A stretch of 64,000 nt of DNA from Candidatus Marispirochaeta associata (GTDB taxonomy: Bacteria > Spirochaetota > Spirochaetia > JC444 > Marispirochaetaceae), in assembly GCA_001749745.1 (NCBI GenBank), contig JWTM01000290.1, forward strand, positions 124,001 through 188,000, written 5' to 3'. The position numbers and the translations under genes are program-made. The stretch's first letter is position 1. Every line of letters starts with the position of its first letter. Positions 44,842 through 52,907 of the stretch are shown one piece after another. The notes beneath the pieces are model-generated. The model was not told the origin of the DNA. It searched no databases and saw only the letters and a program-made list of their open reading frames with translations.

Positions 44842-45461
44842 TACTCTGCATCCTCTTCGAAGCTGACGGCGTTTATCGAAAGATAAGGACCCTTGAAGAG
44901 AGCCGAATAGGGTTCCTCGTCTTTGAGTTCATCCCGGCGCTCCTCGATGGCGCGGTAGCTCGAGAGGGGCACCTTAATCTGGCCGACTTCATCCTCCCGG
45001 AGACCGAATATATTGAAGAGCAGCTCTTCGCCGTCCAATGAGGTCAGGTAGATCTCTACCCCGTCGCTCTTGGGAGCCCTCTGGAGGATCCGGAGCTTGA
45101 GGGCCTCCAGGGCGAAGCGGTCGAGTCCGTATCGTCGAGCCATGAAGTAATCGACGAGCTCCTTGAAGCCGATTACCAGTTCAGTTTCATCCCCGCTCTC
45201 TATCTCACCCTTGTAGAATGCCTCGCGCTGGAGTTCCGCTAAAAAGTGCATCTTCAGGTTCTCTTCGGCCGAGGCGAAATAGAGTTCGAACTCTGGCTTA
45301 AGCTCTTTTCCGCAGCGGTCGCAGACGGTGGTCAGGTATTCCCCATTAATAATCTGATCGGCGACCTCGGCTTGCTGATCGAGATCGATAACGGCGGGCA
45401 CTTCCAACTCGATCTGATTCTCGCAGTAGCAGGTAATGGTATGTTTCACTATCTCGTTCAT
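44841..45461 (-). CDS. CpXC-like zinc-ribbon protein
   Basis: 206 residues, soluble. HTITCYCENQIELEVP and VCDRCGKELKPEFELYF resemble the CpXC family, whose members have two cysteine pairs; here the first is CYC, not CPxC, so metal binding may differ. Otherwise acidic and helical at the C-terminus. AGGCACCGCT with GGAGG precedes the ATG. It lies between rseP and the WD40-like gene. Confidence 0.65.
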   Translation of the reverse strand: MNEIVKHTITCYCENQIELEVPAVIDLDQQAEVADQIINGEYLTTVCDRCGKELKPEFELYFASAEENLKMHFLAELQREAFYKGEIESGDETELVIGFKELVDYFMARRYGLDRFALEALKLRILQRAPKSDGVEIYLTSLDGEELLFNIFGLREDEVGQIKVPLSSYRAIEERRDELKDEEPYSALFKGPYLSINAVSFEEDAE

Positions 45462-45483
45462 AGCGGTGCCTCCGGTTTTTCGG

Positions 45484-46851
45484 TTAATTCCCTAAAAAGA
45501 AAAAGATGTCGCTAAAGGTGGTCAGAACTAACAGGGCCATTATAAAGAGAAATCCAAGAATTTGGTAGCGGTAAAAAAACTTGGCCGATACCTGTCTTCT
45601 CCGCAGGAGTTCGTAGAAGCTTAATAAAATCAGACCGCCGTCGAGAGCCGGGATAGGGAGTAGATTCATGACGAAGAGGGCTACGCTCAGGAAGCTCAAG
45701 AAGCGAAAGAGGGCCGTGAATCCTGTACGAAGGCCTTGGCTAAAACCATAGGAGGCGACCTGACCGACCATGTAGGTGATGCGGATCGGACCGGATACGG
45801 CTTTCTGCAGATTGATCCCCTGGAAAAGCATGCCGATGCTCTTGACGCTGACGGATACAGTCTCTAAGGAGTCGCTGAATCCCCGGGCGAGGGCTGCCGC
45901 CGGGTTAGTCAGCCGGTTTACAATGCGGACATTCTCGAAACTTATGCCTAAAAGGGGATTACCGTTCTCGTCGTAGCCGGGGATAATCCGCGAATCGATG
46001 CGTTCACCGTCCCGCTCCACCTGCATAGTGAAACGCAGGGGATGGGATTGTAAGACGCTGATTAGATCAAAATGGTTGTTAATGCTTACCCCATCGATGG
46101 CGAGGATACGGTCTCCCGGTAGAATTCCGGCGGCGGAAGCAGCGGAATTCTTCTCGACCTCGGCGATAACCGGCTCGATCCACGGAGAGACGCCGATGAT
46201 TCCGCCCCCGGTATCGCGATTGAGCTGTGGAACCAGACGGGTTTCCATGGGAACTCCGTTGCGCTCAAAGGCGATCGTGATCTCTTCCCCTGCCAGGGTA
46301 ACCACGCTCTCCTGAATCTGACGGTAATGGGTGATCTCCCGGCCGTTAATGGCCACAATCCGGTCGCCGCTCTGAAGCCCGGCGGCCTCCGCCGGGTAGG
46401 GCTCGGCCTTTTCGCTGCTAGCGCTCAGGAAGGAGTAGTCCGATACCAGTACAATCCGGTTGTCATAGCTCTGTACCGAGAAACCGATCCACCAGAGCAG
46501 GGCCAGAATCAGGATGGAGAAGAGTAGGTTGCTCACAGGTCCGGCGGCATAGGTAAGGATTCGTTTCCATGCCGGAGCGGCAAAGAGAGAGCCCTCTAAA
46601 TCCTCAGATGTTGCGGCGTCCGGGTTTTGTAGAGCCTGTTCGCCTTTGAGCTTACAGTATCCGCCTAGAGGCAGCGCGGATAAGCGATATTCAGTGCCCC
46701 GCCAGGTATAGCGCAGCAAGGGCCGTCCCCATCCGAGGGAGAAGGCTTCAACCTCTATGCCCGAAGCCTTGGCCGCCAGAAAATGTCCCGTCTCATGTAC
46801 GAATATAACGATGCCGAGTCCGATAAGACCGGCGATTACAGTTAATAACAT
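45484..46851 (-). CDS. rseP: Site-2 protease RseP
   Basis: 455-residue inner-membrane zinc protease: HExxH (VHETGHFLAAKASG) in the first transmembrane helix, two PDZ-like domains (about 120-330) and NLLPIPALDGG near the C-terminus. It cleaves transmembrane anti-sigma or signal-peptide remnants. It overlaps the end of dxr by 10 bases. Confidence 0.95.
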   Translation of the reverse strand: MLLTVIAGLIGLGIVIFVHETGHFLAAKASGIEVEAFSLGWGRPLLRYTWRGTEYRLSALPLGGYCKLKGEQALQNPDAATSEDLEGSLFAAPAWKRILTYAAGPVSNLLFSILILALLWWIGFSVQSYDNRIVLVSDYSFLSASSEKAEPYPAEAAGLQSGDRIVAINGREITHYRQIQESVVTLAGEEITIAFERNGVPMETRLVPQLNRDTGGGIIGVSPWIEPVIAEVEKNSAASAAGILPGDRILAIDGVSINNHFDLISVLQSHPLRFTMQVERDGERIDSRIIPGYDENGNPLLGISFENVRIVNRLTNPAAALARGFSDSLETVSVSVKSIGMLFQGINLQKAVSGPIRITYMVGQVASYGFSQGLRTGFTALFRFLSFLSVALFVMNLLPIPALDGGLILLSFYELLRRRQVSAKFFYRYQILGFLFIMALLVLTTFSDIFFFLGN

Positions 46852-47984
46852 CTCAACTCCTGAAGTATACTGCGGCTTACCTGCCGTATCCGGGCATCGA
46901 TCTCTAAAACATGGTCGATGTTAGCGCTTTGCTCGCTCCAGTCCTGCTGTAAGACCGTATCGACCAGGCGGGAGATGCCCGGATAATCGAGCCGGCCTTC
47001 GATAAACGCCGCCACCGCCACCTCGTTAGCGGCATTGAAGGCCGTAGGATAAGCGGCACCCCTTCGGCAGGCTTCGAATGCGAGGAAGAGCAGCGGATAC
47101 CGTTTCCCCTCGGGATTGAAAAATTCGAGCTTTTTTCCCGCAAGATCAAGGGGTGCGAAGTCGGATCGCATAATTTTTGGATAACTCAGTGCGTTTATGA
47201 TCGGATTCTTCATATCCGGTGCGCTCAGTTGTGCATAGAGAGCGCCGTCACAGGTCCGGATCAGGGAGTGAACGGTACTCGTGGGATGAATCAACACCCG
47301 GATCGCTTCGGCCGGCGCCTGAAAGAAGCGGGCGGCTTCGATCACCTCCAGGCCTTTATTCGCCATAGTGGCCGAATCAATGGTTATCTTGGGTCCCATG
47401 CTCCAGGTCGGATGCTGAAGCGCCTCCTCGACGCTGACCGAAGGGAGATCTTCAATGGGTCGATTCCGAAAGGCCCCGCCGGAGGCGGTAAGGATTATCT
47501 GATCTATTTCGGCTGGATCACGGTATCGGCTAAGCTGGAATACCGCGGCGTGTTCCGAATCGACCGGCAGTACCGCCGAGCCGGTACGTACCGCCAGGGG
47601 CAGCAGCAGCTCTCCGGCCATGACGATTGTCTCTTTATTTGCTAGGGCGAGATCGATACCGTTCTCGACGCAGAGCGCAGAGGAGAGTAGACCCGCACTG
47701 CCCATGATGCCGTTGATAACAATATCAGGATTAGTCTCTTCTATGAGCCGCAGAGGCGCATCGGGGCCCCAGTAATCGACCTGCGCTTTAGGCGTTTCTT
47801 GAGCTCCGCTGAGGGCGGTTTTCGAGCCGGGATAACTTTGGCCGATGCGGATAAGTTCTTCAAGGCGGGTATGGGCGGAGAGCCCGACCAGTTCGAACTC
47901 ATCCGGGAATGTATCGATTACTTCCAGGCTGCTGGTGCCGATTGAACCGGTTGCGCCCAGTAAGAGAACCCGCTTCTTCATCAA
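46842..47984 (-). CDS. dxr: 1-deoxy-D-xylulose 5-phosphate reductoisomerase
   Basis: 380 residues: NADPH-binding GATGSIGTSSLEVI at the start, ANKETIVMAGELL, SEHAAVFQL and ASGGAFRNRP. Committed step of the MEP isoprenoid pathway, which supplies the precursors used by UppS, encoded two genes upstream in the transcript. Confidence 0.96.
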   Translation of the reverse strand: MMKKRVLLLGATGSIGTSSLEVIDTFPDEFELVGLSAHTRLEELIRIGQSYPGSKTALSGAQETPKAQVDYWGPDAPLRLIEETNPDIVINGIMGSAGLLSSALCVENGIDLALANKETIVMAGELLLPLAVRTGSAVLPVDSEHAAVFQLSRYRDPAEIDQIILTASGGAFRNRPIEDLPSVSVEEALQHPTWSMGPKITIDSATMANKGLEVIEAARFFQAPAEAIRVLIHPTSTVHSLIRTCDGALYAQLSAPDMKNPIINALSYPKIMRSDFAPLDLAGKKLEFFNPEGKRYPLLFLAFEACRRGAAYPTAFNAANEVAVAAFIEGRLDYPGISRLVDTVLQQDWSEQSANIDHVLEIDARIRQVSRSILQELRCY

Positions 47985-47989
47985 GGCTC

Positions 47990-48823
47990 CTAGAGATAGA
48001 GAAGGATCAGATAGTAGAAGGGAGCCGCGAAGACTATGGAGTCGATAGAATCGAGAATGCCTCCCCGACCGGGGATGATATCCCCCGAATCCTTAATCAC
48101 CGCCGACCGTTTGAGGGCCGATTCAACCAAATCTCCCACAATTCCGGCCAGGCCTAAAACCAGCCCGGCGATGAGAGCGGTCCGTACAGAACTGAAAAGT
48201 TCCGGGAAGATGATCTGGAGTACCCAGGCGCTTAGGATACAGACCACGAGGCCTGATACGAAACCGACGAGGCTCTTATTGGGGCTAACCCGAAAGAGGC
48301 GTCTCGATTTTCTGCCGAAGAGGGAACCGAAGATATAGGCTGCCGTATCGTTAAGAAAAATCAGGATCAGGAAAGCGAAAAGCCGGACCGCGGCATGATC
48401 GAAACCGGTAAGACGCACCACGTAGACCGCAAAGAAAGAGGGATAGAGCAGGGTCAGGAGCGACCCCCCTATCCGGGGCAGTACGGTGGAGAAATCGGTC
48501 TCTTCGGCGGCGTTTATCTCCCGAGTCAGGACGAGGATGACCAGAACGATAAGGAGATATTCGGTGATCTCCTTCGGCAGGTAACCGCGCACAGCCAGCC
48601 AGGCACTTAATGGCAATAATGCCGCAGCGAACGGTAGATACGCCGGTATGGCGTAGCCCTTCTGCCGGTAGAGATTGGCCGTCTCCCGGGCGCCCAAAAC
48701 GATAAAGAGGATCGCCACCAGATTGAAGACCAGATGGTTTGCCTGGGGCAGCAGCAGGATGATTACCGATATTGCCGGTACGCCGACGACGAAGGTCAGA
48801 ACTCGGGATTGTACACTCGTCAT
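47990..48823 (-). CDS. cdsA: Phosphatidate cytidylyltransferase (CDP-diglyceride synthase)
   Basis: 277-residue multi-pass membrane protein making CDP-diacylglycerol for phospholipids. The signature region ALKRSAVIKD then PGRGGILDSID is recognisable but differs from the usual PGHGGxxDRxD in two positions (R for H, S for R). It overlaps uppS by four bases. Confidence 0.93.
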   Translation of the reverse strand: MTSVQSRVLTFVVGVPAISVIILLLPQANHLVFNLVAILFIVLGARETANLYRQKGYAIPAYLPFAAALLPLSAWLAVRGYLPKEITEYLLIVLVILVLTREINAAEETDFSTVLPRIGGSLLTLLYPSFFAVYVVRLTGFDHAAVRLFAFLILIFLNDTAAYIFGSLFGRKSRRLFRVSPNKSLVGFVSGLVVCILSAWVLQIIFPELFSSVRTALIAGLVLGLAGIVGDLVESALKRSAVIKDSGDIIPGRGGILDSIDSIVFAAPFYYLILLYL

Positions 48824-49539
48824 GCATGACCGCCGTAACGTCGTATTCGGCTCTGATAGTCGATCAAGGCATCGTCTAAATCAGTGCCGTCCCAGTCGGG
48901 CCAGAGCTTATCGGAGAAGAAGAGCTCGGCATAGGCCGATCCCCAGAGCAGAAAATTAGAGAGCCGACGCTCGCCCCCGGTACGGATAATCAGATCCGGA
49001 TCAGGGATCTCCGGGTAGTCGAAGCAGGCACGCAGCGCCTCTTCGGTGAGGTTTTCCCCGACAGATGCCTTCTCTTCCAAAAGGCGCTTCATCGCCCGTA
49101 GAATCTCATTCCGTCCGCCGTAGTTTATGGCCAGGTTGACCGTAAGTCCGCAGAAATCGGCCGTATCCCGGCAGACCTCGTCGATCTCTTTCTGTACCGA
49201 ATCGGGAAGTCCGTCGGGAGCGCCGGAGTGAATCACCCGGATACCATTCTCCCGGTAGAAGTCCATCTCTTTGCGGAGATGAACGTTTATTAGATTCATA
49301 AGAAACTTTACTTCTTCCTGACTGCGGCGCCAGTTCTCGGTGGAGAAGGTGTAGAGCGTGACGTAGGAGATCTCTAACTCGGCAGCACGCCGGACGACCC
49401 GCTTAGCGCTTTGTAGCCCCTCTTTATGACCGGCAGTCCGCTGCTGTTGGCGTTGCTTCGCCCAGCGGCCGTTACCGTCCATAATGATGCCGATATGCCG
49501 GGGTAGGTGGTCCGGATCGATGCTGCTCATAAGCCCCAA
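48820..49539 (-). CDS. uppS: Isoprenyl transferase (undecaprenyl diphosphate synthase)
   Basis: 239 residues with HIGIIMDGNGRWAKQR, TLYTFSTENWRR and the C-terminal RTGGERRLSNFLLW. Makes the lipid carrier for peptidoglycan. One base follows frr. Confidence 0.96.
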   Translation of the reverse strand: MGLMSSIDPDHLPRHIGIIMDGNGRWAKQRQQQRTAGHKEGLQSAKRVVRRAAELEISYVTLYTFSTENWRRSQEEVKFLMNLINVHLRKEMDFYRENGIRVIHSGAPDGLPDSVQKEIDEVCRDTADFCGLTVNLAINYGGRNEILRAMKRLLEEKASVGENLTEEALRACFDYPEIPDPDLIIRTGGERRLSNFLLWGSAYAELFFSDKLWPDWDGTDLDDALIDYQSRIRRYGGHA

Positions 49540-49540
49540 T

Positions 49541-50095
49541 TTAGATCTCGAGGATCTCTTTCTCCTTGAGCTCCAGTTTGGAGTTGATCTGCTCGATGTA
49601 GTTGTCGGTCAGTTTCTGGATGTCGTCCGTACCGCGTTTGACGTCGTCTTCGGTCAAATCGCCGTCTTTCTGCATCTTCTTCAATTCGTCGTTAGCATCC
49701 CGACGGATGTTGCGGATCGCGACCCGTCCCTGTTCGGCGGCATTCTTGGCTACCTTGACCAGCTCCTTGCGCCGCTCTTCGGTCAACGGGGGAATGTTGA
49801 TCCGAATAACCTTGCCGTCGTTGTTGGGATTAACCGACAATTCCGACTTGAGAAGGGCCTTCTCGATCTCTCCCAGGACGTTCTTGTCCCAGGGTTGGAT
49901 GACCACCAAGCGCGCTTCCGGGGTAGATACGGTTGCGACCTGGTTCAGGGGAGTGGGGTTGCCGTAGTATTCAACCTTCACCTTGTCGAAGAGAGCCGCC
50001 GAGGCGCGGCCGGTACGGATGGCGCTGAAGTCATCCTCTACGGCGGCTACGCTCTTCTGCATCCGCTCTTCCGCATGCTTCTTTACTTGTTCCAT
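49541..50095 (-). CDS. frr: Ribosome recycling factor
   Basis: 184 residues, normal size. KSVAAVEDDFSAIRTGRAS and NIPPLTEERRKELVKVAK are family hallmarks. With EF-G it splits ribosomes after termination. GGAGG before the ATG; a strong hairpin lies 10 bases further upstream. Confidence 0.97.
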   Translation of the reverse strand: MEQVKKHAEERMQKSVAAVEDDFSAIRTGRASAALFDKVKVEYYGNPTPLNQVATVSTPEARLVVIQPWDKNVLGEIEKALLKSELSVNPNNDGKVIRINIPPLTEERRKELVKVAKNAAEQGRVAIRNIRRDANDELKKMQKDGDLTEDDVKRGTDDIQKLTDNYIEQINSKLELKEKEILEI

Positions 50096-50109
50096 GCTAC
50101 CTCCATAGC

Positions 50110-50133
50110 GAAAGCCCCACGCTGTCGTGGGGC
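50110..50133 (-). other. Strong stem-loop between tsf and frr
   Basis: A perfect 10-bp GC-rich stem AAGCCCCACG / CGTGGGGCTT with a 4-base loop, followed on the minus strand by only a few T. Probably an attenuator or processing site in the position where pyrH is usually found. Confidence 0.55.
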
Positions 50134-50153
50134 TTGGATTGCGCTTAGGACTA

Positions 50154-50993
50154 TTATTCTGCGCCTACGGCGTAGTAGACGTAGGCTGTGATCGCTACCT
50201 TGCCGCCGACCTCTTTCGAGACCTCTTCGGCAACCTGAGCGACGCTCTTCTTCTCTTCCTTGACGAAGCCCTGATTCAAGAGGCAAATCTCGGAAAGGTG
50301 CTTATTGAGCTTTCCCTTTACTATTCCCTGAACCACGTTCTCGGGCTTGCCGAGGTTATTGGCCTGGGCCGTAAAGATCTCTTCCTGCTCTTTCAGGTAC
50401 GCCGGATCAACCGCGTCCTTGTCCAGGTACATGGGGTTATAGGCCGCGATGTGGAGCGCCGTATCGAAGGCAAACTCCTTCACCCGGGCATTCTCTTTCA
50501 GCTCAGGCTTCTCCAGCTCCAGTTTGACCAGTACGCCCAATCCGCCTTCGCCGTGGATATAGTCGACGGCCATCTCGTTCTCTCCCAGTGCCAGGGAAGT
50601 GAAACGGCTGATCGCAATATTCTCTTTGATCTTGCTGACCGCGTCGGTTACCATCTGCTCGAGTTCCGCATTGGACTCGCTCAAGGACTCGGCGGCGATC
50701 TTCTCTACCATCGCATTGCCGACTTCGATGAAATCGGTGTTCCGGGCGACGAAGTCGGTTTCGCATCCCAGTTCGAGGATCGACGCCACCGACTCCTTGA
50801 CGGTAGTGAAAACCCGACCCTCGTTGGTGGCGCGACCGCTACGCTTGGCGGCTGCGGCCAGACCGAGCTCCTTGAGGATCTTCTCGGCCTTAGAAAAATC
50901 ACCCTCCGCTTCAACCAGGGCCTTCTTGCACTCCATCATGCCGGCGCCGGTCTGCTCGCGGAGTTTCTTCACATCTGCTGCGCTTACTGCCAC
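50154..50993 (-). CDS. tsf: Elongation factor Ts
   Basis: 279 residues: N-terminal UBA-like domain (KKLREQTGAGMMECKKAL), then the EF-Tu-binding core with ELGCETDFVARN. Nucleotide exchange factor of EF-Tu. ATG start after AGGAGATAATC; nine bases follow rpsB. Confidence 0.96.
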   Translation of the reverse strand: MAVSAADVKKLREQTGAGMMECKKALVEAEGDFSKAEKILKELGLAAAAKRSGRATNEGRVFTTVKESVASILELGCETDFVARNTDFIEVGNAMVEKIAAESLSESNAELEQMVTDAVSKIKENIAISRFTSLALGENEMAVDYIHGEGGLGVLVKLELEKPELKENARVKEFAFDTALHIAAYNPMYLDKDAVDPAYLKEQEEIFTAQANNLGKPENVVQGIVKGKLNKHLSEICLLNQGFVKEEKKSVAQVAEEVSKEVGGKVAITAYVYYAVGAE

Positions 50994-51002
50994 GATTATC
51001 TC

Positions 51003-51971
51003 CTATTCTTCGTAAAGTTTGTCTTCGTCGACCAGGGCCTCGGGCTCGCCTTCGCTTGCCGGCTCCTCGGCCGGGGCAGCCTCTTTGGCTTCCTCTTCCT
51101 CGGGGGTGTAGTCGGAGTAGTCCTTGTCGGTGAAGGATGCGTCGGCTTCTTCGCTCTCCTCATTGATCGCTTCCGCTACGGAAACGGTCTCCACCTCTTC
51201 GCTCTCTTCCTTTGCCTCGCCGCCAGTCTCTTCCTCGCGCGGGGTCTCTTCGTCGTCATCCTGCAGGGTCTCTATGACCTCCAGACCGATCTCGTTGTCC
51301 GCTTCGACCACCGCATTGGCGATAATCTGGGTAAAGAGGGTAATCGCTCTGATCGCATCGTCGTTGCCGGGGATGGGATAGTTGATCCCTTCGGGATTAC
51401 AGTTGGTGTCGACCACGGCGATGATAGGAATGCCCATGCGCTGCGCCTCGGCTACGGCAATGGATTCCTTCTTGGTGTCGATAATAAAAACGGCTCCGGG
51501 GAGATCCTTCATCTCCTTGATTCCGCCCAGGTTCTTTTCGAGCCGGGCCCGCTCTTTGTTGAGCTTGGAGACCTCTTTCTTGGTGAGGCTCTCGAAGGTG
51601 CCGTCGACCTCCATCTTCTCGATCTTCTTCAGACGCAAAATCGATTTCTTGATGGTGGTGAAGTTGGTCAGCATACCGCCGAGCCAACGATTGTTAACGT
51701 GGTACATGCCGCAGCGCTGAGCTTCGCGCTCGATTGCCTGCTGGGCCTGCTTTTTGGTGCCGATGAAGAGGATCGATTTCCCTTCATGGACGGTGGACCT
51801 GACCATATCGTAGGCTTCGCGGATGGCCGCGATAGTCTTCTGCAGGTCGATGATGTGGATCCCGTTCCGCTCGGCGAAGATGTACTTCTTCATGCGGGGG
51901 TCCCAGCGCTTGGTCTGGTGGCCGAAGTGGACGCCTGACTCAAGCAGGTTCTTCATAGTAACTACTGCCAA
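51003..51971 (-). CDS. rpsB: 30S ribosomal protein S2 with an acidic C-terminal tail
   Basis: 322 residues against about 240 in most bacteria. The core ([52 protein letters not shown]) is standard; roughly 80 further residues are mainly E, D, A and T. TTG start at 51971 with AGGAGG six bases upstream; the ATG five codons on lacks one. First gene of the rpsB-tsf-frr operon. Confidence 0.95.
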   Translation of the reverse strand: MAVVTMKNLLESGVHFGHQTKRWDPRMKKYIFAERNGIHIIDLQKTIAAIREAYDMVRSTVHEGKSILFIGTKKQAQQAIEREAQRCGMYHVNNRWLGGMLTNFTTIKKSILRLKKIEKMEVDGTFESLTKKEVSKLNKERARLEKNLGGIKEMKDLPGAVFIIDTKKESIAVAEAQRMGIPIIAVVDTNCNPEGINYPIPGNDDAIRAITLFTQIIANAVVEADNEIGLEVIETLQDDDEETPREEETGGEAKEESEEVETVSVAEAINEESEEADASFTDKDYSDYTPEEEEAKEAAPAEEPASEGEPEALVDEDKLYEE

Positions 51972-51988
51972 GGTTTCCCTCCTAGGGT

Positions 51989-52003
51989 GCGGCTTTCCGC
52001 CGC
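51989..52003 (-). other. Stem-loop in the rpsB leader
   Basis: GCGGC / GCCGC around five bases, just upstream of the rpsB ribosome site. Too small to assign; S2 leader regulation exists in other bacteria but no motif match is claimed. Confidence 0.3.
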
Positions 52004-52065
52004 TTCCTTCTCTTAATTCTCACGGGCCGAACAGCGGGCTGCTCTTTCCGCGGAGGATATTCCGT

Positions 52066-52659
52066 TCAATTCTCGAACGGATAATTAAACGCAGTTAACA
52101 TGCCATAAATAGTGCTGATTGGCAAGCCCACCACGTTGTGATAACTCCCGGCAATGGAGCGAATAAAGAGGGCGGCTCGATTCTGAATGCGATAGCCCCC
52201 CGCTGCGCCTCGCCACTCTCCCGAGGCGACGTACCAGTCTATCTCAGCCGGCGACATGGGCTGGAACTCAACCTCGGTTACGACGAGCTCGGATCTGCGT
52301 CTCTCATGTTCCGTATCGATCAGGACCGCTCCGGAGGCGACCAGATGGCGGCGTCCCTGGAGGCTCGAGATAACCTCCCGCGCCTCTACAGCACCGGCGG
52401 GCTTACCCAGGATATGATGATCCAGCCCGACGGCGGTATCCACCCCCAGAACCCAGCGGCTGTGACCGCCTTGGAGCAGACAGGCATCGGCCTTCTTGGC
52501 GGCAATGCGCAACACCTCCTCCTCTATGGATGCGCCGCTTAAGCTCTCGTCCACATCCTGGGGCCGGATCAGGAGGGGGATGCCGATCTCCTCGAGGATC
52601 GCCCTCCGTTGCGGAGAGGCGGAGGCGAGGGTGAGTATGCGTTGATGATCAGCTGCCAT
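52066..52659 (-). CDS. maf: Maf-family nucleoside triphosphate pyrophosphatase
   Basis: 197 residues. LASASPQRRAILEEIGI is the Maf start motif; GVDTAVGLDHHILGKP and the C-terminal QNRAALFIRSIAGSYHNVVGLP match the family. It hydrolyses non-canonical or pyrimidine NTPs and is linked to septum inhibition in some bacteria. Eleven bases follow the DUF4321-like gene. Confidence 0.92.
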   Translation of the reverse strand: MAADHQRILTLASASPQRRAILEEIGIPLLIRPQDVDESLSGASIEEEVLRIAAKKADACLLQGGHSRWVLGVDTAVGLDHHILGKPAGAVEAREVISSLQGRRHLVASGAVLIDTEHERRRSELVVTEVEFQPMSPAEIDWYVASGEWRGAAGGYRIQNRAALFIRSIAGSYHNVVGLPISTIYGMLTAFNYPFEN

Positions 52660-52670
52660 CGGAAGGCTCC

Positions 52671-52907
52671 TTACAGGCTGTGAAAGAGATAATAGCCGCC
52701 GCCGGCGCCCAGGAAGGTGCCCGGATTGATCCGGATCCAGAGGGCGATCAGGTGCAGATCGAAACCGACCGGGCCGATCTCCAGCTTAAACCCGAAACCG
52801 GCGAGTTCGGCCGCCGCCTGCAGCACTGCCCAGAAGAGGGTTCCGGCTACTGAGCCGAGGATGATCAGGTTGATCAGGGCTGAACGATTTTTCTTGGTAT
52901 ACTTCAT
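52671..52907 (-). CDS. Small membrane protein, DUF4321-like
   Basis: 78 residues from the ATG at 52907, which overlaps the ABC-F stop as ATGA. Two membrane segments (NLIILGSVAGTLFWAVL and a C-terminal GTFLGAGGGYYLFHSL) joined by a short beta-rich loop resemble DUF4321. Function unknown; the neighbouring maf is also found next to such genes. Confidence 0.65.
   Translation of the reverse strand: MKYTKKNRSALINLIILGSVAGTLFWAVLQAAAELAGFGFKLEIGPVGFDLHLIALWIRINPGTFLGAGGGYYLFHSL

Noticed and set aside
50127..51938. 603-codon open frame antisense to rpsB and tsf
   Set aside because: It mirrors well-supported ribosomal genes and results from their codon bias; no ribosome site or family match.
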